Below, piece by piece: positions 47,565 to 60,440 of a DNA stretch of 64,000 nucleotides. Made by a program: the position numbers and the translations under genes. The stretch is from Voacanga thouarsii. Lineage: Eukaryota > Streptophyta > Magnoliopsida > Gentianales > Apocynaceae. Below the pieces are notes generated by a model. It saw only the letters and a list, made by a program, of their open reading frames with translations, had not been told where the DNA came from and ran no database searches. Where the stretch lies: assembly GCA_026120185.1 (NCBI GenBank), contig JANUWF010001217.1:248001-312000 (forward strand). Reading direction: 5' to 3'. The first letter of the stretch is position 1, and the number at the start of each line of letters is the position of its first letter.

Positions 47565-50500
47565 CTACGTTGCAAAATCTGTGAGAACATCCTCAATGAT
47601 TCCTCTGAAAACTGTCTGCTCTATGTCAACAACAACTTGTTCAATTTCATCCAGACTATATCCATATCTCCAACCGAAATCCCATGCTCCAGTCACCACT
47701 CCCTTGCACCAAATATCTTTTTTCAGCACCATGGAAAGGGTATCCACAGCAAGCTTCTCACCAGATAGCTTATGATAACTTCTCAAATCCTCAATTCCTT
47801 CACAAATCTCATCCACCAACTGTTCCAGGGAGACGAAGAGCTTTGATCTCTTAATACATGTCAGTGGACGGGTAGCCAGAGTACATTGAAGGCTCTTAGA
47901 TTCCAGTAGCTCTTTTGCACAGTCCAGTAAGAGTTTGGTGTCGGCCATTCCATCACGTAAGTTAGTTATTTGTGGCACTATGGGCTGATATGGTTTGAAG
48001 TGAAAGAGCTCTTCTGCTTGATTAAGAAATGATGAACTACCCAAGAGTAAATCCCTGGTTGTGAAACCCGTTCTACAGATTTTTTTCTCATTTGAAATGT
48101 AACTGATGCTATAGTTAGCATCTTCAATGGATTTGATATCACTTTTATCATGGATGATCAACGTGGAAGAGTCACAAAGGCGATTTTCACTGTTTTTGCC
48201 ATCATCTGTGAAAAAAAGGGAATTATGTTGCATAAGGACATAGAACCTTTGTAGATGGATCGCCAATGGATCATGAAGTTAGAAACTATACAAAATAGCA
48301 GTCATTGAATTCACAAAAGGCAGACTGAGATAGCAACCCAGTTAGCTGGGGCAATTAACTAGTAAGTACTCCATGGCTCAGTAGCCTCCCCCACACCCCC
48401 TCCTCCCCACCCTCAGGTGCCAAAGCATAAATGAACATCAAAACAGAAGTTCAAGATGCCTTCCTACTGAAAGATTCCTAGAAAAAACTAATTTCAGTGG
48501 TTTCTAGAAATGTTTTCGTTATGCTATTGATTAGAATTTTATATATTGGTTACCAGAAGGCAGAAGAAGAAACAATCACTAAATGAGAATAGGCTACTGA
48601 AGTAAATGAAATTTTATGGAGCAGATAGCATCTGAAATTCTGATGGGTTAAGTCAGCTTAAATCATTATTGCACAATAGTGTTAGCATTTGAAATAGATG
48701 TCTGATGATTTTTTCTCTCTACAAGCTAGTCTCATAGGCTCATTTCCAATCTGGATTAAAATTTGCCTTCTGCTCCATTAAGCCAAAATCTAGTGAAATT
48801 TGTCGATTGAGGTTATCACAAAGCATTTGTTTTTTCCTTGTTGTTTTGGAAAGGGCAAACTTTGTTTGGCTGTTCTATAAATTGGTCACTTTTCTGACCT
48901 CAAGGCCAGAAATATAAAGAAGGCTTTACTATTGGGTGTGCATCTATATTTGTCTTTGTGTACCTGATAGCAATGCTCAATGATGAATATTTCCAAGCAT
49001 GTCAGGATTTACCAAAATAGCCAACTCCAAAACATTGATTTTTTAAGTTAATAAACAATGCAACATATTTTTGAGTCAAAGCCACACCAATGATGAAAAG
49101 TATCTGTCTAATACTGGACCGTGGAGCTAGACAATCTGATGACAGATGCAACTCCTAATCAGATTTCATGACTGACTGTCCTAGAGCTTCCTTGCTACTA
49201 ATATAGATTACCTTCATTCCAAGCTAATTTCTGACTGAAGTACAATCTGAACCCTATTTATGAATATTGGCAAAGCTAGACATAAGAATTCAACATCGAA
49301 TAAAGATTTCTAGCCACCAGCAACTCACCCCCGCACCCCCCCCCTCTCCCTTGATTATTGATACAGAAGCAATTGATGAGAATGCATATCTTACCTAAAT
49401 TCAGAGAAGAACTTTCTACTTCATCGGCAGGGAGCTGTTCTGGAGGTGTAATCTTGATTACAGTCACCTCATGCTTATCCTCACACCTAGGCTCAACTTG
49501 AATATCATCATTTCTACACTGCCTTTCAACCTGCAGTCACAAATAATGTCATTCTTTGCTAAGCTGAAGGTACAAACTTCCTTTAAAATCAAAGCTCCAT
49601 GATGGAAGATGGGTATCTGTAGTGCAATCTGCATACTACCTATGCCTCGAAGTGAATAAGTTAAAGATTCATAAGGTTAGACGTAATGATAACTTACTTT
49701 GACAAGGGAAGGAGGAGTACGAACTTTCTTTTCACATTTTGCTTTCTTTTTCCAAATACTGGGACTGCGTGTTGCAGTCAGTGTACTGCATTCCAATGTT
49801 GGATTTGAGGGTGTGTCTTTTGGTTGTGAAACCAGACTTCTGGACAAGTTATGTTCTCTCTCCAGTTTCTTGAGGTATGTAGCTGGCTTGTTTATGTTGT
49901 GAAGTTTTGAAGCATCTTTGAATTTGGCAGTGTCAACTTCCACTGGTTCCTTTGTATAGGGGACAATTCTTTGAACCTTGTCGACTTTGTTCTCCATTAC
50001 TTCTTTCTTCTGCACTTTGGGTTTCACAGGAGCTGAAGCCTTCACCTTGGTAGAAGGCAGGTTCTCCTGAACCTTGATTACCCTATCATCTGATTTTTTG
50101 AGTACATCACCAAAGTCCTTTTCTCTCTTATCTTTGCTAAGCCTCTTCAAAGGTGAAATTTCTGTTTGCAATTTTCTTTGGATCTCACTGAAGTTCAAGG
50201 CTCCTCTGCAATCATTAAATTTTTTTGGTGGAACTGCTTTCTTCATTTTCCGTTTCCTGATTATATCTTTACTGTACATATCTTCATTCATATGCTTCTG
50301 CCTTTGATGTTCTTCCTTGAATGATACAGAAAGATGCAGGGGCTTCATAATGACAATTGGTGGTGCATCATCAGCAAGTCCTTTTTTCCAATCAGAAACA
50401 TTTGAAAGTTGTTTGTGATGCTTAAATCCATCAATGGACTTATTTGAAACAAGTCCTTGGAATTGCACAGTCTCAGTTAGCTCTTCTAATGTTCTTCGCT

Positions 50501-51572
50501 GTGGATCCACCATTTGAAAGGTGCAGTGAGGCTTTCTTGCCTTTGGCAAATCAATATCAAAGACAGTTCTCCCATGATTCAGTTGATTGTCCTTCTCCTT
50601 CTGCATGGTGGATTGCCATGGTTTTGCAGGAGTTTCTTCTAGACCCATAAGCTTGGCAATTACATTGAGACCTTTGGGCTTCTCCTCTTGAGACTTCGAC
50701 AGAGAACTGTCGAAGGAGTCAAATTCATGGGAGGGAAACATTGAGGATTGACTTGAGCTGGTGGATGGGAAGTCCAGTGTTAGGTCCACCTTTGTGCTCT
50801 CAAAATAAGCCTTTTCTTCCTTGTAACACTTTGTTCTGTCGAAATATGCCCTTTCTTCAGTGTAACTATTTCTTCTATCAGAATAACCCTTTTCTTCAGC
50901 TGAACTCTTTGGCAATAGATTTTGTCTAGCAAAGCTTTCTCTTATCACTTCTCTAAGCTCCTCGTAACAATCTCTGGACGATCCATCAACAGAAAGTCTT
51001 GGCTTCCGAAACTCCATTTTGTTGTCATGATATCCAAATCGATCAGAAGTAGTCCTTTCAATCCCAAACCGATCAGAAGTAGTCCTTTCAATGCCTGATC
51101 CTTCAAGTTTTCCTCCATTAGCCTTTTCCTTGTGCTTCTTCTTCAACTTCACCATATATTGTGAAGCTTCTTGCAGCTTCCCCAGCATTGCTAGCGACTC
51201 TTGTAGATCAAGTGCTCCTCTGAGCAAGTCTTTTGCAATTCCCTTAGACTGGCTATCAAAGCTTACTTCTTTAGACCAATTGTCAATCACTTGGTTCAGC
51301 TTATGAGCCCCTCTGGATACTTCCATGAGCTGGACTGAAGATGGATTATGTAACTCATCTGTCGGCCCTTGGGAGACTATGTCCCTTCTATCTTCGTCGT
51401 GCGAAAAAGTCATATCCAAATTCTTATGTTTCCTTTGATGATCTACCTTATCCCCTGGCTTTTGTGCCACGGCCTTGGATTTTCTGCTTGTCTTGCATTC
51501 AGCAACACCTTTTGGATCATCACAAGAGAAGAATGATCTGTATACAGCAGATTTTGTACCGTCTTGGGGCAT
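47565..51572 (-). CDS. TRM/LONGIFOLIA-like protein with DUF3741 motif and DUF4378
   Basis: Exons 51572-49698, 49530-49395 and 48205-47565 on the minus strand, all GT/AG and in frame, give about 883 residues. The start MPQDGTKSAVYRSFFSCDDP fits the family. VIAKLMGLEETP lies near residue 300 and PPIVIMKPLHLS near 400; such short boxes are typical of TON1-recruiting-motif (TRM) proteins. The C-terminal exon is DUF4378, ending WDFGWRYGYSLDEIEQVVVD and GIIEDVL. TRM proteins bring the TON1-TRM-PP2A complex to microtubules and affect division-plane setting and organ shape. A perfect 10-residue duplication (GIERTTSDRF twice, about residues 158-177) and degenerate AYFDRTK/AYFESTK repeats mark a flexible region. 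The exact TRM subgroup is not resolved. Confidence 0.9.
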
Positions 51573-53139
51573 ATTCTAGAGCACAAAATTTCATTGAAAA
51601 GGTCAGGCACTACAAGAGCTTCCACAAAAACCAAATCAAATTTCTTTTGAATAGTCATTGCCGAGTAAACTTACGAATTATTGAATATCCTAATCAACGA
51701 ATCCGAAGGTTACGCACAACTGTAGCGCAGCTCTTCCTCCCTGAAAGCATAGTTATAACGAAAGAATAAACTGCCGCCTAGAACAGGGACTTAATTTGTT
51801 GCTGACATATTCAAATGAAGCCCAGTTGGGCACAGCGTATGAAATGTCTGAATTTAGCCAGCCTCTGGTTTTCTTGTGTGTGTGTGAATGCGTGTGCTGC
51901 ACAGAGACAGAGAGTGTGTATGTGTTTTGCTAATGAAATTCACAGATAATGTGGATCTGAAGAAAAGAATGATTCAAAAGCAAATCCAGAATGTAAAACA
52001 AAACAGAAGCAACTCTTACTGAGATCTTTGACCCACGAAAATCAGACACAGAATTGCATACCTCTGCTCCAATGTTGTTGCTTCCTTGCAAATTAGAATG
52101 CTTCCTCCTCCCTCCCCAATTAACCCAATTATCTCTTCTTTAGCTGTCATCAAGAATTTCCCAGATAAACAGATAACAACCCACCGCAGAATAAAAAAAA
52201 CCAAGAAATTCAGATGAGGAAATCAAAGTGACACAACAAAAAATTTGGTTAACAACTGATCAAGACTCCTCAACTGTGACAGTTAATTCTCACATGCATG
52301 TGTGCTCAGCCCTGAAGTGAGAAAGCGCCCTCAGATCCACGCAACAAGAACGCACAACTAGCTGTTGAGTCTTGACTATCTGTCATGTGCCCACTGCAAC
52401 ATCTTTATCAGTCAAAATCAGATTATCTTTTCTCATCAAGAACTCATAAAAATAAAGGTAGAATTTTTCTTTCTTACCATTATTTTTCTAATGATTCTCA
52501 GTAGATAACATGGCAAAAGAAAATCAAATGATTGTGGGTTGTAGCCCTGTGGGGGCGATTAGTTCTTGCAAATGATGTTTGTCCGATGTGGGTTTTGCAG
52601 CATACCTCAAGAAACAAATCTATTCGAAAGTTTGAGGAGGGAAGGTGTAATCACAATTTAGCAAAAGACACAAAGACTGTGTGCAGTTATGATCAGAAAC
52701 CGCCATGAAAATGCACATGAATTTATTAAATACTACTACTACTTCCCTTATAAATATTTCATTTATTCTGACTGTTCCCTTCTTCTATTCTTTATTATAG
52801 TCCAAATTCGGTGGCCAAAAGATTCTTTTTCAACATTTATTTATTCACAAAATGAAAAAAAATAGAAAAAAATTATTTCTTCTTCCAACCATCCTCTTTA
52901 GCCGACTAATTTGCAAAAATAAAATTGTCAAATATGATTGCCATATGATTATCATAGATTTATGCTTAGTAATATGTAATAAATTAATAACTTTATGATT
53001 GGGTACCTTTTTCTTTCTAAATGAGGGATTTAAAGAAAAGTAAAATGGTTACAATCCCCCTTTAACTATGTCAACAGCTATAACAACTCTAATAATTCTA
53101 AGAATTTCTTTAAGGGTGAGGTCTAGTTGTCTTTGTCCT
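51573..53139 (-). promoter_or_regulatory. Leader and upstream region of the TRM gene, then intergenic DNA
   Basis: Probably 5' UTR, perhaps with introns, over the first several hundred bases. No separate gene recognised. AT content rises after about 52700. Confidence 0.35.
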
Positions 53140-53148
53140 CTAGATTTA

Positions 53149-53293
53149 TGGAAATTCTTATATGAACCCGATCTATCGTAGATCGGGTATATTGAATGGT
53201 GTATTACATATAGTGTGAATTGTATATTTCTAAAAAAGTATAATATTTTAAAATAATGGTTCACGGTAAACCCGATTCATATAAGAATTTTAC
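53149..53293. mobile_element. Mutator-type MITE with 9-bp target duplication
   Basis: The ends AAATTCTTATATGAACCCGA and (reverse complement of the right side) AAATTCTTATATGAATCGGG are inverted repeats. CTAGATTTA flanks both sides (53140-53148 and 53294-53302), a perfect 9-bp duplication as made by Mutator-like transposases. Non-coding, 145 bp. Confidence 0.75.
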
Positions 53294-53512
53294 CTAGATT
53301 TAGACCACAAGCAATTTAGTCCATAGAGATAAGAACAGAGTACGCGTAGTCATACAATTTATCCCTCTTAGCTTGCAATTGCATGATTAGTCAAAGGGCT
53401 CAACTTTTGTGCATTGTACCTTGAAAATAGAAGATGCAATTTTGAAGTAAAAGATTATGCTGTCTCCACAAAGGCAAAACTAAATTCTTAATATTCACAC
53501 CTAGTTTAGTAA

Positions 53513-53793
53513 ATACTCTAACACATAATATAAGTTGTTTGACTTAATTTCATATATATTAAGATTTCTAAAAATAATGTGACTTTATATTTTTTTTCTT
53601 CCTAAAAAACTCCTATTTAAATGTCTTGAAAACAATAAAAGAGATGAGAGAGAAAGAAATGGAAAAAGAATCATAAATAAAGATAAAAATATAAAAATAA
53701 CTTTAAAATTTTTTTTGAAAAGTCTCCAACGACTTATAATTTGAAACAATAAAAATAATTTTTAACGACTTATATTATGGAATGGAGGGAGTA
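53513..53793. mobile_element. MITE with Stowaway-like ends
   Basis: The left end ACATAATATAAGTTGTTTGA faces the right end, whose reverse complement reads TACTCCCTCCATTCCATAAT followed by ATAAGTCGTT. The interior is AT-rich and non-coding. Confidence 0.6.
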
Positions 53794-54074
53794 TTCTAAA
53801 ATATTTAAATTTGTAATTTTTAAATACCCGAGTTTGAATAAATATTTTCTTGAAAATCAATTTAAAACTAAGACACTAGCATGAGGCAAGGTGCACGACA
53901 ATTCCCCATCTTCCCAACTAGCATTCAAACAACAACATGGAAGAACGAGAATAATTAGAAGGATGCATTTACCAAAGAGGAAAGCTGTGTACCGTAGCTA
54001 CAATTCCATCTTGTCTGCCTTTTTATGAATAAATTACTATTCATTGCATTAAAACAAATAAATGCAATGGATAC

Positions 54075-54078
<4 letters not shown>

Positions 54079-54117
<39 letters not shown>
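54079..54117. repeat. (TA)n microsatellite
   Basis: An uninterrupted TA run. Confidence 0.95.
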
Positions 54118-54120
<3 letters not shown>

Positions 54121-54826
54121 CAACATAGAAGATAATACAATACAGTATACAAAGTTAGTTTGATCCCTGTCACAAAAAAACCATAAAAGGATTTTAAAAT
54201 GTGGAATCTTACTAAAATAATTTTAGAAATATAAACTATTATAGCAGCTTCTTGAAGTGTTGGAGTTTTTTTTTTTTTTTTTTTTTAGAGTGGCTTTAGC
54301 TTCATGTATTAATGCCTTTCCCATCTTGTCTGTGGCTTTCATGATACTTTGTAATTTAGAAGAGACAGTCGTCCTTAAAATAGTGTGTTTTTGCCAATAA
54401 TTCTATTTAGGTCATAGAAAAAAATCTATATTTTAAAATTTTGTCTCTGGAGGACAAAATGGTCAAATTGATAGCGTGTGCTAGCAACTAGCAATAAAAT
54501 TAAAAAGAAGTCACAAGATTCACGTCCTGATGGGACTGAGCTGCCTTTTGGGTGGCCATCATAAATGTGATTTAATGGTTTGCAATGCTTTTTCACCTCT
54601 TTTCGCTGTTAAAATAAATAATGCACGGTCGATAAATTGATTTCAAGCCTATAAAAGTACTACCATCTCAAATTTAAATTTTGAATTCACCTTAGAGAAA
54701 GTACTTTTTTTTTATATCAATAAAAAAATTTCTTTTATATCAATAAACAATCGATACTTAAAAGTACGTACAAAATTTACGTCTCAAAAGAAGTTTAAAT
54801 TTAAAATATCAATATAAAATTTTTAA
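54118..54826. other. AT-rich intergenic DNA
   Basis: No gene. A run of about 20 T lies near 54268-54287. Confidence 0.45.
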
Positions 54827-55136
54827 TACTCCATTCGTTTCGAAATACTTGTTTATGAAATATTTTACACACAGATTAAATGTATTGAAAATAATACAAT
54901 AATTTAGATAAAATTATTATTTTACTCATATTAAAGATACTATAACTATTGATTAGTGAACATTCTCAGGAAATAAGAAAAAATAAGAATTTTAAAAAGT
55001 TATGTAATTGATTTAAAATAAATAGGAGTACAACATGAAGAAACTAATCATTCATTCTAAAAATATGTACATGAATAAGTATTTTGAAATAAAATAAAAA
55101 AATTTCATGAATAAGTATTTTGAAACAGAATGAATA
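54827..55136. mobile_element. MITE with Stowaway-like ends
   Basis: The left end TACTCCATTCGTTTCGAAAT is mirrored by the right end, whose complement reads TATTCATTCTGTTTCAAAAT. The right arm is duplicated (AATAAGTATTTTGAAA occurs twice, near 55072 and 55110). Confidence 0.65.
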
Positions 55137-56941
55137 TCAATTATCTCGATCAACTCAATAGATAGAGAAATAAGTACTTGAACTGCCGTCGAGGCTGCTT
55201 AATTCTCTTTCGTTTGATTTCTCTATATATTTTAAAATAATTATCATTTAGAATTTTTAGATAAAAATTAAGTAATTTATTAAAAATCCTTAACTATAAT
55301 AAAACATTGTGTTATCCTAAATTGAACATTAATTAATGTGGTAATTTGATGAATTTTAAAAAAAATAAACGTGTAAACAGAAAAAAAAAGATAATGCATA
55401 CATTCTTAAATTTCTAAAACGATAAACATTTAAACAAAATAAAAAATGACAATTATTTTAAATAAAGATAATATTGATCAATTATTATTAGTTGAAACTA
55501 CATTCTTTTGATGGACATCCACGCAGAGGTGTAATGTGTACACATATCAAAACTTTATTGCAAGGAGGGTATGTGACACTTGCCCTCCATAATTTTTGAA
55601 AACCCATTTAAAAAATTAATACTAAATTTTTTCCAAAAAAAAATATAAAAATTTCTCTGTTTCCGCTATCAATTTTTTTAAAATTTATAATATTATCCTC
55701 TATAATTTACTTTTTATATCTACTTTTTAATTTCAAATTTCTAACTTCAGGCTTATTTTATTGAACTACTCAATGAGTTCAATAATAGGTTTAATTTTTT
55801 ACTTCCCCTATTCTTTAATAACTATAACTTTTGAAAAAATCATGCAATTAGGCAACTATTAAAATTTACAAGTTGTTATAAGAAACAGGTTGATTTACCG
55901 TTTACTTTCTTTGATGAAAATTAAAATATCAATTAATTACTTCTTGTTCTTCCTCTTCCATTCCCCCCGCCCCTTTTTCCATTTCGGAAAATGAAGAGTT
56001 ATATAAAAAAGATTGAAAATTAAAAATTTAGAGGATTGAAGATAGCAAAATTAGTATAGAAATAATTATATAATGGTTAAAATATTAAAATAAAAAGGGT
56101 AAAGTTAAAAATAAATAAATAAATGAATTGTTTCTTTATTTAACAAAATGACAAATAACTATTAAAATAAAAAAAAAACAGAGATGACATATATTAGAAA
56201 TTATAATAAATGATATAATTATAGGTTTAAAAATTTAAACAAGTCAAACTTAAATATATAATGGACTTTAAAGTTTGCAAATATATATAAGTATATATTA
56301 CAATTCAAGTTAAAATTCAAATATACTTAGAAAGTGACACAATTAATAAAGTAGGGAAAGATTTAGTCTTTAGTCAAGAATGAACATCGAGTATCTATTT
56401 TAATGCAATTAAATTTAAATTTATATAACTATAAATTTAAAGTAAAAACTCATAATTCTTAGATTCTAAAAAACGTTAAAAGAAACTTGTACGTAGTTGA
56501 AAATGATGCGTTTGTTGTCGAATTAAATAATTACTAATTAAGGAAAGTTAAAACAGTCATAATCATCGCATTCAATTATAATTTCATTAATTACTTTAAC
56601 TACATCTTTCACCAATCTGTGGGCCTAATCTATATGTGAGAGATCTCTTTCTCGGGAATCCAATTGTTGGGGCCTCATGAAATTGCGGGTCATGACTCTT
56701 GGGTATGGTCCTCTTTTCTGCTCCACCATTTGGCCCTTTTATGAACTTCGATTTTGAGAAGAATTTTCCTTTTTTTTTTTTTGGTCTTTGATTTTTTTAA
56801 ACAAGTGGTAAATACGAAAAATAGGTAAATTTTAAATCTTTATAATGGAATTAATCCTATTTTTAGTTTTCTTCCACTCATGTGGTTGTATGCCTATATG
56901 CAAATTATCATAATTTATAACCAAATATTCTGTAAAAAAGT
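55137..56941. other. AT-rich intergenic DNA
   Basis: No supported gene, RNA or complete repeat. Confidence 0.5.
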
Positions 56942-57275
56942 TACTCCTTTCGTTCCCTTTTATCTGTCCATTTTAACTGATTCATAAGCTTTAAGAAAAA
57001 TAAGATTTTTCGATTAATTAATTAATATTTTCTATTTTATCCTAAAAAAAATCTCTCTCTTTATTAAGGTGTAATTAAATTCCAAAACTTTATATGTTGT
57101 AAATATATTTAATTTACTTACATTTTTCACTACAAGTACACAATACTCATTATATTAAAGAGAGATATTTATAAAAAAAACTGTAATTAATATAGTCTTA
57201 GTTTGTTAATGGAATAGATAATTTGAGATAAAAATTTTAATTAAAATAGACAAATAAAATAGGACGGATGGAGTA
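56942..57275. mobile_element. Stowaway-like MITE, family 1, copy A
   Basis: The left end TACTCCTTTCGTTCCCTTTT is mirrored by the right end, whose complement reads TACTCCATCCGTCCTATTTT. 334 bp, non-coding. It shares its interior (ATCTCTCTCTTTATTAAGG and flanks) with 59424-59740. Confidence 0.75.
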
Positions 57276-57808
57276 TTAAAATGGTCCAAAAAATAACTTA
57301 ACAAACAAATATTTAACCCAAAATTCATAAGACTTGAGATTAATCAAACAATTCTTGGAATATAAATGGACAGTGGTACTAAAAATACTAGCCTGGGAAT
57401 TTTTATTTTTTTATCATATGTATATATTCCATAACCAATTTATTACACCAAATAATATTTATATACGTATATCTAAACTACAACTATACTTCTTTAGTGG
57501 TCACTGTCGATTTGCTAATTTTGCAGGCAATTTAATGTGTTTAAGGTTAGGGGCACAATAGGATGTCATACGCAACACATTTGAAGTAGATAGAGGCAAA
57601 TGAAAATTGCACACAGACACAGGCAATGAGCAATAACTATTTAGATAGTGATGCAGTTGTTTATTAACGGGTCGGGTCAGAATCATTTGTTTCAGACTTC
57701 GAACTCGATTAGCAATATATAGATTCGGATTCAACTTAAATCCTTATCGAGTATAATATAAAAAGGTTCATACTCAATTATATGAGTATTAAGTTGATAA
57801 AAAAAATA
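57276..57808. other. AT-rich intergenic DNA
   Basis: No supported gene; frames here have no recognisable motifs. Confidence 0.4.
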
Positions 57809-58093
57809 TACTTCCTCCGTCCTACTAAAATTGACCTACTTATTATTTTGGACTGTCCCAAAAATTTTGACACTTTTCTTGAAAGAAAAATTTTTACTAT
57901 ATAATTTATTATAAAATAATCAATATACCTCACATATATTATATGTATATTTTTAGATTTGATATAAAGTATTGTGGGACCTACATATTTTTATTTTTAT
58001 TATATTATATTATCATTATATTCTAATTTTTATTTTTATATAAAATATCGTGTAAAGTCAATCACTATCAATTTTAGTGGGACAGAGAGAGTA
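57809..58093. mobile_element. Stowaway-like MITE, family 2, copy A
   Basis: The left end TACTTCCTCCGTCCTACTAA and following AATTGA are mirrored at the right end, whose complement reads TACTCTCTCTGTCCCACTAA. 285 bp with TA at both ends. Confidence 0.78.
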
Positions 58094-58738
58094 TAATATT
58101 ATAATATATATTTATAATATAAAATATAATATAACATATTTTATATAAAAATATATATAATATAATATAACACATATATATTATATAATATTTAAATTAA
58201 TCGAATAATTAAATAAACGAATGTGGGTATTCTAATTTCATACACAGATCTAATTATATAGGTTAAATGGGTAATCAGGTTCCGATCGAGTTGGGTCGGG
58301 TCGGGTCATGTGATGTAATAAAAATACTTATATCATACCCATAAATGGGTTTCGGTACAAATCAGATATACTCGACCTATTGATAGTCCTAGTGATACAT
58401 GAAATCGATGCCAAAAAAAGACACGCCATTTGAAGTATTTTGTTTCATGAAATTCTTATTTGAAATTAAATACTAATGTTTTTATTTTACAATATTCGAA
58501 AATAAACATTTTTTAAAATAAAATTATTATCTCTTTAAATTTCTATGACTAATCCTTTTACGAGATAAAAACCCCAATAATGAACGAGTCATACTATTTA
58601 CCTTTCTAATTAATAAGGGTAATATAGTAATTTTAACAATAATATAAATATTATTTTAAATTTTTTGTATATCAAAATAAAAAATAAAAAAAAATTCAAG
58701 TAGAGGAAATAATAATTTAGTTAAATACATTATTTGAT

Positions 58739-58740
<2 letters not shown>
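58094..58740. other. AT-rich intergenic DNA
   Basis: Non-coding. Short GGGTCGGGTC repeats lie near 58294. Confidence 0.45.

Positions 58741-58780
<40 letters not shown>
58741..58780. repeat. (TA)n microsatellite
   Basis: An uninterrupted TA run. Confidence 0.95.
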
Positions 58781-58782
<2 letters not shown>

Positions 58783-58849
58783 CAAATCAAATGCTTAAAT
58801 AACAATGGTTGATTATTCACTTAGATCATGATATATCCCATTCTCCATG

Positions 58850-58981
58850 AAAAATTCTTATATGCACAAGGTGTATGTATTGGTACATTAGATAATTATA
58901 TCATTTACAGATAAAATTATACATAACATGTATAACTACTCAATACATCCTACGACACCAAATGTATATAAGAATTTCTCA
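58850..58981. mobile_element. Mutator-type MITE, second copy
   Basis: The left end AAAAATTCTTATATGCAC faces the right end, whose complement reads TGAGAAATTCTTATATACAT. Flanks TTCTCCATG (58841-58849) and TTCCCCATG (58982-58990) match at 8 of 9 bases. The terminus AAATTCTTATAT is shared with 53149-53293. Confidence 0.65.
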
Positions 58982-58990
58982 TTCCCCATG

Positions 58991-59423
58991 CCTCTACAGT
59001 GTGTGTCAAATCCTCAGGGAGCTATTACTATAATATTTAATGTATCGACGGTAACATTTAATATACCAAAATAGTTTTTTGGATGTTAAAAATAGAAATC
59101 TCGTATACTATAATAAATACATTAAAATTTGTCATTGATATATTAAACATTAACTCATATTATATCGTAAATTATTTTTTATATCCACTTCTCCAATCTA
59201 CTTATGAGTCATTTGTCAAAATAATATGCATTTTTAATCACTTACATGATGACTCACAGATAATTTATGATTATTATATTTCTGAATAAAAGTAAATTTT
59301 TATTAATTAAATTAGAAACATATATATATTTAAGGAGTCAAATATTTATTGGATAATTAAAATATGGATAAATTAAGAATATATGTAATAAATATATTAT
59401 TAATTTGTAAAATTGACAAGCGC
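58991..59423. other. AT-rich intergenic DNA
   Basis: No gene recognised. Confidence 0.4.
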
Positions 59424-59740
59424 GTTCTCCATCCCTGTTTATTTTAACTGATTTACAAATTTTAAGAAAATAAGATTTTTTAGTTAATTAATTAATATTT
59501 TTTATTTTACCATAAAAAAATCTCTCTCTTTATTAAGGAGTAATCAAATTTTAAAACTTTATATATTGTAAGCATATTTAATTTACTCCATTTTTCACTA
59601 TAAGTGTAGAAATACTCACTGTATTAAAGAGAGTATTGTGAAAAAATAACAATTAATATAGTATTGAGTTGTTAATGTGACAAATAAATTAAGACAAAAG
59701 CCTTAGTTAAAATGAATAGATAAAAGGGAATAGAGGGATT
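59424..59740. mobile_element. Stowaway-like MITE, family 1, copy B
   Basis: Closely similar along its length to 56942-57275, including TTTTAACTGATT near the left end and ATCTCTCTCTTTATTAAGG inside. The right end AAAAGGGAATAGAGGGATTA is a decayed terminus. Confidence 0.75.
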
Positions 59741-59798
59741 ATATTTAGAACAATAAAAATAGAAATTTTTTGTATTCTTTTTAAGACAGAAAAGAGTA

Positions 59799-59845
59799 TA
59801 TATATGTGTGTGTATATGTATATATAAATATAAATATATAGTATG
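59799..59845. repeat. Mixed TA/TG microsatellite
   Basis: Alternating TATATG and TGTG runs. Confidence 0.85.
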
Positions 59846-60240
59846 TGTGTCTGTGTGGGCGCATACCTACCCAAAATCCATTTCGGGTGGCGTTGCAACC
59901 AGTCCAGTTGCGCACATTTCAAAAGGATAGGCTTTCTTGATAAAGTACAGGGCCCAATATCTGGGCTGTAGGCCCAAGTTTAAACCCATCCCTCGCGGCT
60001 TAGATTGTACTGGGGGCCTACTCCCCCATACGAAGCCAAAAGCTTTTAGAAAATGGAGTGCCCTCCTGCCTCGATCCGTTGCTTTAGGGCAAAGGGTGTA
60101 TTTTTTTTTTTTTCCATTTAAAAAAATAAGCAAACAATTATTATAATAAATTAAATTTTTATTATACACAGTGCATCTCATATAATAAGAAAAGTTTTAT
60201 TAAAGATATATTTGATAGCTTAATTAATTAAGTATATTTA
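59846..60240. other. Intergenic DNA with a GC-richer island
   Basis: 59860-60090 has higher GC and repeated GGCCCAA-type words. Open frames exist on both strands but none resembles a known protein. Confidence 0.35.
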
Positions 60241-60440
60241 ATACTCCCTCATTTCTAATTAAATTCACTTACTTACTATTTTGAACTGTTTTAAAATAAT
60301 TAATATTTTCTTTAAAATTTTTTTAATATAGTATATTTTATGAAATAATTAATATACCATACATATATTTTTTTTATATATTTAGATTTAATATAAAATA
60401 TTATGAAATTCATATATTTCTTATTTTTATTAATTTTATC
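60241..60440. mobile_element. Stowaway-like MITE, family 2, truncated copy B
   Basis: Starts TACTCCCTCATTTCTAATTA and follows the interior of 57809-58093 (ACTTACTATTTTGAACTGTT, later ATTTAGATTTAATATAAAAT). The right end is not found. Confidence 0.6.

Noticed and set aside
49699..51306. Several plus-strand frames of 60-80 codons
   Set aside because: Antisense shadows of the long TRM exon.
59860..60181. 104-codon minus-strand frame in a GC-richer island
   Set aside because: No family resemblance and no gene context; composition alone is not evidence.
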